64,000 nt of DNA from Siphonodentalium dalli (lineage: Eukaryota; Mollusca; Scaphopoda; Gadilida; Siphonodentaliidae). The stretch is taken from positions 114,681,195 to 114,745,194 of the forward strand of contig CP136065.1 of assembly GCA_032622095.1 (NCBI GenBank), read 5' to 3'. Numbering within the stretch: the first letter of the stretch is position 1; every line of letters begins with the position of its first letter. This document shows positions 46,498-57,204 of this stretch, one piece after another. The translations under genes were made by a program, and so were the position numbers. The notes beneath the pieces are model-generated. The model was given only the letters and a program-made list of their open reading frames with translations. It was not told the DNA's origin and ran no database searches.

Positions 46498-47534
46498 CAA
46501 GAGATGGACTGTCGTCCGGTGCATACCCCCTCGTGTGGGCATATCTATAACCTATGAGGGCTATACTCAGACAGATGGACCCAAACACCAGCATTTTCAT
46601 ATAAACAAAGATGAGTAACTATAGAACAATAAAAACAAAACAAACATTTGAATGTGCCATTAAATGTCCTCATAGTGGTGAACATCCATAACAAATTTCA
46701 TTGAGATCCGAGCATTACTGTTCAAGTTATGAGCTGAACAGACATTGGATGGACCAAACAACCAACATTTCCAGATAAACAAAGATGAATAACTCTAGAA
46801 TGGAAAAGCAGAACAGAACAATGGAACCCTCTATTGAATGTCCTCATAGTAGTGAACATCCATACCAAATTTCTTGAGATCCCAGCACAACTGTTGAAGT
46901 TACGACATGAAGAGACACCAGACGGACCAAAAAGCCAACATTTCCAGATAAACAAAGATGTATAACTCTAGAAAGGAAAATCCGAACAAAACAATGGAAC
47001 TCTCTTTTTAATGTCCTCATAGTAGTGAACATCCAGAACAAATTTCATTGAGATCCCAGCGCAACTGTTGAAGTTACGACATGAACAGTCACCAGATGGA
47101 CCAAAAAGCCAACATTTCCAGATAAACAAAGATGAATAACTCCAGAATGGAAAATCCGAACAAAACGATGGAACCCTCTTTTTAATGTCCTCATAGTAGT
47201 GAACATCCATACTAAATTTCATTGAGGTCCCAGCACAACTGTTGAAGTTATGACATGAACAGACACCAGACAGACCAAAAATCCAACATTTCAAGATAAA
47301 CAAAGATGAATAACTCTAGAATGGAAAATCCGAACAAAACGATGTAACCCTCTATTGAATGCCCTCATAGTAATGAACAGCCATACAAAATTTCATTGAG
47401 ATCCGAGCACTACTGTTCAAGTTATGACATGAACAGACATCAGACGGACGTACGTACAGACACACGCACAGACGCAAAACAGTATACCCCCCCCCCCCCC
47501 TTTTTTTTAATTTAAAAAAAAAAGGGGGTATAAT
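46498..47534. repeat. Pearl-like element: five ~175-bp cores and C/G hairpin end
   Basis: Five cores contain AACAAAGATGAATAACTCTAG and TTTAATGTCCTCATAGTAGT (near 46604, 46780, 46950, 47124, 47297). GACGGACGTACGTACAGACA follows, then an A/T-centred palindrome ATACCCCCC...GGGGGTAT (47484-47531) including C14, T8 and A10 runs. It begins CCGGTGCATACCCCC. It has the same plan as 3366-4460 with a different core. Confidence 0.75.
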
Positions 47535-47706
47535 TATGTAAACACTGTGGTAAAAGTATTTTTTCGCAATAAATGGCCACTTTCAGTTGACATAATCATG
47601 TGGAGTTTAGAATAAATGTCATGTCTTTCATGGCAAAAGTCGGTAATTGTCACAATTTTGACATTTTATTACTGTTATTGGTGAGTTGAGATAAGCAGGC
47701 ACTTAA

Positions 47707-48353
47707 CTCATTACCACTTTGACTGCAGCTGAATACAACCCCCAGGTTACTTTGATGTTGTGACGTTAAAAAAACTCAGCAAACCTTGCCACGGCGACGT
47801 AATTTACGTCCCATTTCCTCAGAGATTTTGACATTTTAGTCGGCTTTAGCATGTTTTTACCATGAGTTCTGTGATCACTGTCATTCTAATTTCTAAATTC
47901 TAGAAATGGCCTTTCGTGATTTTGCTATTTAGTATTGTTCAAAATTTGTTGTTTCAAACTACCCAATTGAATACACCTTTCCATAATGTCAGAATTCCAA
48001 GTTTAAATGTTAAAATGTTGCAATAGTTATCAAAAGCAATCATCGTTTTTATTATTTTTTAACAAATGTACTTTCAAGCAAGGTAAGGCGTGAATGGAAT
48101 AAAATGTTCTGATTGGATAGAATGTATTTCAACCGCATAATTCATGTAAAATCAAAACAATCATGACGATTAATGGAGAAAGCCACGAAAATTTGGTTTT
48201 TACTTTTATTAAATGAAAAGGTGTCAAAAGGTGCTTCTGAGGAAATGACGTAAGGTGACAAAAGGTGCCTCTGAGGAAATGACGTAAGGTGACAAAATGT
48301 GCTTCTGAGGAAATGTCGTAAGGCGCCAAAAGGCGCTTCTGAGTGGTAATGAG
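47707..48353. mobile_element. TTAA-site element, family CTCATTACCACT
   Basis: TTAA/CTCATTACCACT begins and AGTGGTAATGAG/TTAA ends (TTAA at 47703-47706 and 48354-48357). Near the right end a 34-bp unit (AAGGTGACAAAAGGTGC, TTCTGAGGAAATGACGT) is repeated about four times (48220-48345); an inverted single unit (CGACGTAATTTACGTCCCAT, TTCCTCAG) lies in the left half. It is 647 bp, without transposase. Confidence 0.8.
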
Positions 48354-48642
48354 TTAAAGACCGTGGTAGAAGAGTTCTCAACGGAATGGGGCTTCAACTT
48401 AATACAGCACTATATAAACAACCGATATATAACAAGCTGTTTTAAGTTGAAGGAAACTTGGCCTATCCCTTTAGGTGCAGTGGGTGTGTAACAGGTGGTT
48501 TATGAAATAAGATACAATAGGGCTGTTAGCTCAGCTAATAAATCTCAGAATATTCAATTTCATAACTTTCCTGCATTTTTGGTACAACCAGTCCTCATAC
48601 ATATGGATTTTTGTGAAAAGAAAAGCATATCTCATTACTAAC

Positions 48643-48775
48643 ATTGTTATTACTGAGAGCCAACCGCTGATGACCTCTGCGAATTCTTTTTTCCACATCA
48701 GAAACCAGCTGCTGCAAGAACCTTTGAAAATCTTCCTCATATCCCAGATTTCCACATCTTGAACTTTCTTGGTAT
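48643..48775 (-). CDS. LUC7L3: LUC7L3 coding exon, helical region after finger 1
   Basis: The exon has an acceptor ending TTTTTGTAG and donor GTTAGT. The first base completes Glu; 44 codons follow, beginning YQESSRCGNLGYEEDFQRFL and ending RIRRGHQRLALSNNN in phase 0. RIRRGHQRLAL matches the helix of LUC7L3 that human numbering places just before the NEEKIQVL segment. The GTTAGT donor is a weaker consensus than its neighbours. An upstream GTAATA (within CTCAGTAATA) would break the frame, so it was not chosen. Confidence 0.93.
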
Positions 48776-48981
48776 CTACAAAAAATATAAATGTAATATA
48801 CAAACTAGGTTTGTAATATCTGCATGACATCTCTCAGTCTTGTGTTATAGATATTTTGTTAAGAGTTAAAATGATTAGGAGTTTTATAGGCTTGCCACAT
48901 TATTTGATTAATCAATCGTCTAACCTTCGGCAGGTGCGGTAGTCAATGGTTATTTACTTTTGTTGACTAATCGCCCCGAGG

Positions 48982-48983
<2 letters not shown>

Positions 48984-49019
<36 letters not shown>
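48984..49019 (+). repeat. Poly(G) tract, 36 bases
   Basis: An uninterrupted run of 36 G follows CGCCCCGAGGTT. It is able to form stacked G-quadruplexes and is prone to polymerase slippage; the true length is uncertain in assemblies. On the minus strand it causes a spurious Pro-rich ORF. Confidence 0.9.
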
Positions 49020-49021
<2 letters not shown>

Positions 49022-49730
49022 TATGATTGTGCATGTAAGCAGTACTATGCACAAATGCCATGCCTGGAAATAAAAGTTAACAGTGTAAGTAGCACAATTT
49101 ACCACCTGTTCTCTCGCCACTTCAGATTCGACTTCGTTTGTCTTCAAAGAATTTGGTGTGTGACATATTCTCACAGTCCGTGGCGGGCCAGCGGCTTCCG
49201 TTGATGTTGTTTTACGGCCTCGCCATTGTTTATAAATTATGTTTAACTGGGAATTTATGTTCCTATTGATCGGCAAATAGCAATCATTAGAGCCCAAATG
49301 GACAACGTGCATCGGACTGCATCTATGTTTCATTTTTCAAATTTCATAGTGTAAAATGGTCACCATTATTCGAAAAGTTCGCGGGATATGGAATGTTCAA
49401 AGTTACTAGACAATTAATCAGTAAAAAGTTTTGTCATCACTTATTAGTGCTACATACATTACATTTTCCAATGTGATAAAGTAATAAAATATAAATATGC
49501 TTCATTATTTCTTGTAACTTTTTATTGAAAATGTGCAGGTTATACACCCACAAAAGCTCAAATATCTGGCACTGTCTACCTGTAGGCCTATATCCCCCCC
49601 CCACAACAGTCAGAACTTTTCATAATCACTTTAAAAGAATTAGATCTAAACAGGATATGTGGCTAGAGAGGCTTCATGTATGTAGATCAGTGAATATCTA
49701 CCTTTAAATTATCAACTGTACACTACTGAT
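49020..49730. other. LUC7L3 intron, nothing firm
   Basis: The segment includes TCACCATTATTCGAAAAGTT and a C-rich run at 49592-49600. A 127-codon minus-strand ORF ending in poly-Pro is produced by the poly(G) tract and is not credible as a gene. Confidence 0.4.
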
Positions 49731-52699
49731 CAAAGTTTTGACCGTTGTTTAGTGTTGAAACGATTAGTGGTTTTGGGGAATCGACTAGTCGCCAGAGGGA
49801 ATCGACTACTAGTCGACTAGACGGACCCCTTCCGAAACTTACCGTTTTGTGCTCATATACGTATATAATTTGCCGTTTGTTTTGAGTACCAGTAACCAAC
49901 TTTGCATTTTCGAAAGCAAAGCAAGACGTGAATTAACACTATTTGCCCTGATTACTTGGCTTAATATCACTGAAGGTTAATAGGTTATTAATATATGATG
50001 TTTTATGACAATCAAATTACCATCCAGTTGATGTATGTATCTAAACGGTGGTGACAACCACCTGATCGATCGCGGAGACGCTACGGATTACGGAGTGGAA
50101 ACGCGTGCAACAATCAGAAACCGGTGCATTATTCTATATGTTTTGTGTCAAAATGTTCCTTTAAAATTGATATGGTATGGTTATCTTCGAACTTGCCCAG
50201 TGTGCTTGTCACCGATTGACTTCACAAACGGGCGTACATGAAGAAATGCAAGATATTTTGAGAAATGAACTTCATCTCCGACAGAGTCAAACAACAGTTA
50301 CAAAATAAATGTTATAACAGCTGTAGTGCGTACAAGCCTTTTATGCTCGCAGATATCATGTACATATATCGGACACGGAATGTGGTAAAGTTCCCTGTAT
50401 ATTGTATATATAGAGTCCGCATATATTAAAAATGGGCCATGCATTGCATACATAATGTTGTTCCTTGTATTCATTGCAAGGTCACGATATGACATATATA
50501 GCTTAATCACGGACAGTCATTTTCCCGCCAAAACGCACGTGTTTTCACTGTTTGATTTGATCGCGTACATAATTGTGTCTCGTGCATGGTACATTGTAAA
50601 TATATATACAATATATACAAGTTTACTCGCGAGTCCCCGAATACACACAATCGATCGTGTCAGTTTCAGAAATAAAACAGCGCAGACCGGCGATGTTAAT
50701 AGTACATTTCAATGCGATGTCGTAATTTCTATATTTAGCCCGATTCCAGGAATTTGCGTCATCCAGATTACGTTTCTGGGAACAGCTTTGTCACCGCCCA
50801 ATTCCGCAAAGGATTTTTAAGTTTGCGGTGGTACAATTTGTAATTTTTCACAAACACAGCTCCCATAAACGACGTGGGATTTCCGAAGTGACTCGCCAGT
50901 TTAGTTCGAAATACGCGACGCTATTCGATGCGTAGCATGGCCGACCGCGGGTTGGCTTTATATTTATATCTATAATACAATATATCTAGAACATGCGATC
51001 GTATACGCTCACCCATGCGTCAGTTGATGCATGTGGTGGTTGTACAAAATATCACACAATTTTACAAATAAACTTTAAAGGTATACTGACATAGTGTTTC
51101 AATAAACTATTATATATTGGACTTGTTATTAAACTTAAAACTTAATAATGTCACCTCGCAACTAACTTGATTGAAGTTGAGTCCTGCACACCTGCAAACA
51201 CGTTGACCAGTTATCACTCAAATCAATTCCGTCACGCCGAAATAGACACGGTTGCGATATGCGCTGATTCTTTGAAGTTGATTATCAAAACCGGCCGTCT
51301 CAACTTCAAAGAATAAGCCGCCGCGGCGCCGACAAATACATTGAGTCATTGGGTTTCGCGCTCGTGCATGACCACCAAGTACTGAAAGCAGTTATCGCAT
51401 CAAAGGGACAACAAAGAAGGCTTTAACAAACTAATTGTGATTGTGTATTTCGATAGCCTGATTGTTTAAATTGTCCAGTAATTCGGTAACGGCAGCAACG
51501 GCACTGCTTTCGCGATGGCATAATAATGGTGGTGGGTGTGTTCCGACTAGTCGACTAGCCGATTTCGGAATCGACTAATTTAATAATCGCGTCGATTTCG
51601 ATTAGTCGATTAATCGTTTCAACACTACCGTTGTTTATAGACTAAATGTCAAAACAGAATGTATTCTCCAATAACAATCGACAGATTATGTCTTTATACG
51701 TATTTATTGATGACAGTAATGCAAAATCGGCTGCATGTTGTGCAAAGTTAGAGACGTAGTGCATTTGGGTGCATTTCCCATGAAAATTAAGCAGCACTTT
51801 GATGCTCAGATTATCGGCCTTGTCTACTTTAAATTGGACTGAAACTTGTCAAGTTTTATGGTTGAACATTAGATAATTATAATACAATACCTCCCGACGG
51901 TTCCTCGCCGTACAAGTCCTTCAAATTAGTGCCTCAAAAAGCAACAAACGGTTCCGATTCTATTGTGATGTTTATGTTCACGATCGGTTCTTTCGTTCCT
52001 GTCTACAGTACATTCATATTTGATCAGATTATTTGATTGTACATCTATAGTTGCCCAATGACAATACATGGTCATATATGGTTTAAAATTGTAGCCATAG
52101 TAAATCAATAGATGAGTTTTAGTGGTCCCAAACGATCATAGGTCAGATATTAAAGATGATCGACCGATAATCTTTAATATCCAACCTATGATGCTTTGGG
52201 ACTACTAAAAAACTCATATTGGTGTTGCTGTGACTATAGTTTGAACCATATATGGTAATATGGCAACTAGAAACACAAATGGACTATCTGGTCGAATATA
52301 ATATTACATTAAACGGGGGGCGAAAGAACCGATCGTGAACATAAAAATCACATTAGAATCGGAACATTGCGTTGCTTATTTTGATGAATTAATTTGAGGG
52401 TATTTTACTATGAGGAGCCATCGAGAGCTGTGCTGTAATCGTGTCCTGGTGTTCGATCATACAAGAAGACATATTTCAGTCTAATTAAAAGGTAAAAAGG
52501 CCGATAAACGGAGCATCAAAATGCTGCTTAATTTACAAAGGAAATGCACACAAACACATTACTCTTCTAAGTGTGCAAAAAATTGCCCACTTCGCATTAT
52601 TATCACCAATAATTACGCACAAAGACACAATCTAGCCCTAATTTTTGTAAAATACGTTCTGTTTTAACATTTAGTGTATAAATGGAGGTCAAAACTTTG
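49731..52699. mobile_element. Long foldback element with a hAT element inside its left arm
   Basis: The ends CAAAGTTTTGACC and GGTCAAAACTTTG are inverted, and arms of about 500 bp pair around a centre near 52165 (ATCTTTAATATC). Examples of pairing: AAAATTAAGCAGCACTTTGA with TCAAAATGCTGCTTAATTT, and TTCACGATCGGTTCTTTCG with CGAAAGAACCGATCGTGAA. The hAT-like copy 49750-51627 interrupts the left arm 19 bp from its end. Without it the element is about 1.08 kb. No ORF. Confidence 0.8.
49750..51627. mobile_element. hAT-like non-autonomous element, copy 2 (TSD CCGTTGTT)
   Basis: The termini match copy 1: TAGTGTTGAAACGATTAGTG and AATCGTTTCAACACTA. CCGTTGTT is directly repeated at 49742-49749 and 51628-51635. 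The interior is collinear with copy 1 but lacks the TTAA insertion and has an added segment of about 150 bp near 50968-51118 (CTATAATACAATATATCTAG ...). Length 1878 bp. Confidence 0.88.
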
Positions 52700-52779
52700 A
52701 AAATATTTGTTTCAAGTCGCGAAAGAGACGGGACTTAATTCGATAGAGACGGAACCCGAAAGGCGATAGAATCGATTCT

Positions 52780-54130
52780 TGTGAAACAGTTTCCCCCCAG
52801 TGATATTAAGAGGAAAACTGTCCTTTGCTTGGCCCCTATTGGCCAGGTGACCCGATTTGAACAAATCTGAACTACAGACACCAAAGGACCCTTCATACCA
52901 AATATGAGCCCATTCAACCTGATGGTACACGAGAAGTCGTTTTTAAGAATTACTATGGAGGGCAAGAGTTATGGCCCTGGCTTCACAACCATTTGACAGA
53001 GTGACCTCATTTGAACAAATCTGAATGTGAGTCACCTAGGGAACATCCACACCAAATATGAACCCATTCAGTCTTATGATCTAGAGAAGATGTTCAAAGA
53101 ATTGTTGACAGATGGATGGACGGACAGACAGATAAACAGGTTACAGATGAGAAGTGGTGACTATAGCTTCGTCTCAGGTGAGCTTCAAAATTACATTTCA
53201 TTGAACAAATCTGTCAATCACCACCCCCCCCCCCCCAACACTGTGGGGACATCCCTGGGAGAATAAGACATACATGATTTATTTGAATGCCTGACTACAT
53301 TAGCTTAACAAAATTCCCATGACCTTGAAAGCCTGTGCATTCTCTGGGATTAAATTCCATTCATGAAACCACTATCAGCCAGCAGTATGTCTTGAGGAGA
53401 GGTGTTGACATTTAGATAATTAGGTTTTAACGACTGCACAAACAGCTTTGCGTTACTCCTACAGCTGTGATCAAAACAAGGATTTTAATGGGGTGAACTA
53501 GGCAGAGATAATATGGTACAGAATGGTGTGGCAGGAGTTGGGTGGGGATGGTTGGGTGGGGTAGCTGTGATGTGTCTAAAAAAAAAATCAGGTCAAAATG
53601 CATCATGTAATTTTTTTTTAGAGTTATGTCCCTGGCTCTGCCCCTATTTGACCCAGTGACCCCATTTGAACAAATCTGAACCCCAGCCACCCAAGGTCCC
53701 TCCGTACCAAATATAAGCTAAATCGTCTCAATATTTTTTGAGAAGAAGTCATTCTAAGAATTACTATGAGTTATGGCCCTGGTTTCTCAACTAATCAACC
53801 TGGTGACCTCATTTTAACAAATCTGAATGTGAGTCAACTAGGGAACATCCACACCAAATATGAATCCATATGGCCTTATAGTTCAGTAAAAGAAGTCGTT
53901 CTAAGAATTACTATGGAGGAATAGAGTTATGGCCCTGTTTTGACAACTATTTCACCCAGTGATCTCATTTGAACAAATCTGAATGTGATTCACCTAGGGA
54001 ACATCCACACCAAATATGAACACGTTACGTCTTACGGTTCGGGACGAGAAGATGATTCTTGACGGACGGACAGACGGACGGACGACGAGTGATGACTATA
54101 GCTCCACCGGAGACTTCATCAGGTGAGCTA
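52780..54130. repeat. Pearl-like cores with two ACGG-type tracts
   Basis: Cores with GAACAAATCTGAA, CACACCAAATATGAA and AGAGTTATGGCCCTG repeat from 52840 to 53100 and from 53620 to 54050. The first set ends GGATGGACGGACAGACAGAT...GTGACTATAGC...CAGGTGAGCT. The second ends GACGGACGGACAGACGGACG and GATGACTATAGCTCCACCGG...CATCAGGTGAGCT. The two right ends are homologous, so these are two copies of one family. A C14-type run is at 53223-53237. Confidence 0.7.
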
Positions 54131-54224
54131 AAAACACACGAATATCACTGTCAGAAATATTCATCTAAAAACCTCTAAAATTGAGTCGGTACCAGACAGT
54201 CATTAATAATGCAAGATTACTCAC

Positions 54225-54264
54225 TCTTTTCGCAGAGCATCATCATGGATCTTTGAGCAAGCAC
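54225..54264 (-). CDS. LUC7L3: LUC7L3 coding micro-exon, end of first zinc finger
   Basis: This is a 40-nt exon between an acceptor ending TTCAAG and donor GTGAGT. Joined to the previous exon it reads G-ACSKIHDDALRK and ends with two bases of a Glu codon. Cys-Ser-Lys-Ile-His supplies the last Cys and His of finger 1. It is too short to stand out as an ORF. It was found by the conserved KIHD motif and confirmed by phase on both sides. It lies just beyond the ACGG microsatellite and right end of a pearl-like repeat. Confidence 0.93.
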
Positions 54265-54519
54265 CTTGAAGTAGAATAGAAATTTGCCATATTAAAGCAT
54301 AGATTCATAAATAGATACAATGTACATGTATGCAGATGGATATGTTTTATTGGCAAAGTGCTACATACAAAAAGATGGTTTTCTTGAAAGAGATTGGCTT
54401 TTTCAGAACATAAAAAAAATCAAACTTGGGTAAAAATCATTACAAAATTGAAAATTATAATGTTAACAAAAAAAGACGAGAAAGGAGAAAACCCTGAAAA
54501 CTTTATTATTCTGTCATCC

Positions 54520-55290
54520 ATATGGGTGTATGACACCTCGTCTTATGACAACTCGTCTTATTGACACTTTGCAGCTACGACAAAATGTCTTCAACGACAG
54601 GCTGTCTATACGACAATTTGCCGGAGGCACACCTGGACTTCACGTCACTAAGTCGTAAGACAACATGTCTTATTATTTAGACAAAATTAAGACAAACTTT
54701 ATAATTATGAATATTGAAAATACGCACTTGGCAAATGTAATTTGGAACATTTTCGCCATTTCGAATAAGTCGCCCACTGCACGTTCAGTCCTGGCATCTC
54801 CAATATACTGAAGAATTACGTGTGTAACTTACGGAATAGGAATAGCCCTTATGAATAAGTTTTTCCATCTATGTTGAGAGAGAATGACTTTAGCGGTATA
54901 TGTGCTAGGTTCCATCATGATTGTGAACTTATGAAGTCATTTGGAAAACGACCACTCATATACACACTCAGTTAATTGGGGGATTTAATTACGCCACCCA
55001 CTCATAAAAATATATGACGAATGCTTGGGGACTTAAAACAAATTTTGCACCAACAATATGCTGGCGTTATAATTCCATAAAACAATAATATAAAGTCTAC
55101 TCCAAAAGTAATGGCAATTCACAGTTACTGAGCTAATTGAGACCAGTTGCCCAAGACAAACACTCTATAGACATAGTGTCGGAATACCCAAGTGTCGCGT
55201 AGACAAAAGGTCGCTGAGCCATTATGTCCCTACGGCAATATGTCGCGTGGACTGTATGTCGCGTGGACCAGTTGGATTAAGACGAACAGT
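54520..55290. repeat. Paired clusters of TGTCG/CGACA words
   Basis: At 54530-54670 words such as CGTCTTATGACAACTCGTCT and CTACGACAAAATGTCTTCAA cluster. At 55175-55290 the counterpart cluster is TGTCGCGTAGACAAAAGGTC, AATATGTCGCGTGGACTGTA. The clusters flank about 500 bp of AT-rich DNA and resemble subterminal transposase-binding arrays of a DNA transposon. Exact ends were not found. Confidence 0.45.
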
Positions 55291-55299
55291 TGTGCACCG

Positions 55300-55770
55300 A
55301 TCCATGTAGGGGTTGATCATTTGCAATATACGGGTAACAATATCCTAAAGTTTCAATTCTCTGCATTCAAAATTGTGTGGGAGGATTTGTTTTTGCAATG
55401 AAGGTACCCAATTTCAAAATGGTGACATTGACCTTCAATGATTGGAAAAAAATTTGTTTGTGACACATTATCTCCTCATTAGGAACAACTATATGGCAAG
55501 TTTCAACAGAATACAATAAAGCAACGGAATGTGTTGGAGCGGACACGAAGGATGCAAGAAAATATAACTGGTGCAGATGAACTCTATGTTTGAAAGCACC
55601 CTGTGACCTTGGACAATGCACACATATCACGACACACCATCATCCCTAGGTTAACCGTAACACCTTGTTTTGTTGAAATCATGTGAGGTACACAAAGTTA
55701 TGGAACAGAACAACAACTATGGCAAGTTTCAACAGAATCCAATGAAACTGTTACTGACAATGTATCCCAA
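55300..55770. other. LUC7L3 intron, core remnants
   Basis: Two weak repeats with ATGGCAAGTTTCAACAGAAT (55492 and 55719) are visible. Otherwise nothing; a minus-strand 87-codon ORF here has no support. Confidence 0.4.
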
Positions 55771-57120
55771 TGAAAGTGTCAATGACACTGTAGCTCAACT
55801 TGGAAAGGGAATAATTTAATATATTACAGTCAATGGAGCGATTAGGAATGTGGAAAGTTGAATGTCTAATACTAGTTTATAGACATGAAGAGAAAAGTAA
55901 AATCCAAGATGGCTGCTGGCGGCCATGTTTTCGGCCGAATGACCCCAAAATGAGTCGTTCCCATCTACATGTCATCGTTAACATCAATGACAAATTTTAT
56001 GACGATCAGACTCAAGGTACGACCTGTGGCCCGTGCTAATGGATTAAATTTTGAAAACCAAGATGGCCACTGGCGGCCATGTTTTTTGTCCGAATGACCC
56101 CAAAATGACTTGTTCCCATTTACATTCCAATTTCAACAGCCATGAAATTTTTTATGATGATCAGACTAAAGGTACGACCTGTAGCCCGTGGTAAAGGATT
56201 TAGTCATACAAAGAGTAAAATCCAAGTTGGCTGCTGGCGGCCATGTTTTTTGGCCAAATGACCCCAAAATGATTCGTTCCCATCTACATGTCAATATTAA
56301 CATCCATGACAAATTTCATGATGATCAGACGAACAGTGCGACCTGTGGCCCGTGCTAATGGATTGAATTTTGAAAACAAAGATGGCCACTGGCGGCCATG
56401 TTTTTTGTCCCAATGACCCCAAAATGACTCGTTCCCATCTACATTCCAATTTCAACAGCCATGACAAATTTCATGATTATCACACTAAAGGTACGACCTG
56501 TAGCCCGTGCTAAAGGATTTAGTCATACAAAGAGTAAAATCCAAGATGGCTGCTGGCGGCCATGTTTTTTGCCCGAATAACCCAAAAATGACTCGTTTCC
56601 CATCTACATGTCATTGTTAACATCCATGACAAATTTTATGATGATCTGACTAAAGGTACGACCTGTAGCCCGTGCTAAAGGATTTAGTCATGCAAAGAGT
56701 AAAATCGAAGATGGCTGCTGGCGGCCATGTTATTTGGCCGAATGACCCCAAAATAACTCGTTCCCATCTACATGTCAATATTAACATCCATGACAAATTT
56801 CATGACGATCAGACGAACAGTACGGCCTGTAGCCCGTGCTAATGGATTGAATTTTGAAATCTAAGATGGCCACTGGCGGCCATGTTTTTTTTCCGAATGA
56901 CCCCAAAATGAATCATTCCGGTACAAATGTTGATGTCAACAGCTATGACAAATTTCATAATGATCCGATCAAAGGTACGACCTGTAGCCTCTATTGTTGA
57001 CGCCTTACGCGCACACACACGCACCCTCACACACACACGGACGACGGACGACAAAGCCATGGCAATAGCTCCAACTTTACAAAGTAAAGTTGAGCTAACT
57101 AGGAAAGAGAATAATTTTAA
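55770..57120. repeat. Second 165-bp satellite/pearl array, seven monomers, complete ends
   Basis: The left end TGAAAGTGTCAATGACACTG ... TCAATGGAGCGATTAGGAAT is the same as at 23405-23480, followed by seven monomers in the order A B A B A A B. A (CA)n/ACGG-like tract follows (CACACACACGGACGACGGAC, near 57013-57050), then the right end CAACTTTACAAAGTAAAGTTGAGC, which is palindromic. It preserves the full pearl-like plan and shows what the 23.4-25.3 kb array has lost. Confidence 0.88.
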
Positions 57121-57204
57121 GTTTTAAGAGTCAATGGAGTGATTAGGGATGTGGAAAGTTGAAATTCTAAGTAATACTAGATTATCAACATGAAGAGATA
57201 TATA

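Noticed and set aside
48950-49333. Minus-strand ORF of 127 codons with a poly-Pro end
   Set aside because: The Pro run is the C36 homopolymer; the rest has no splice support or recognisable domain.
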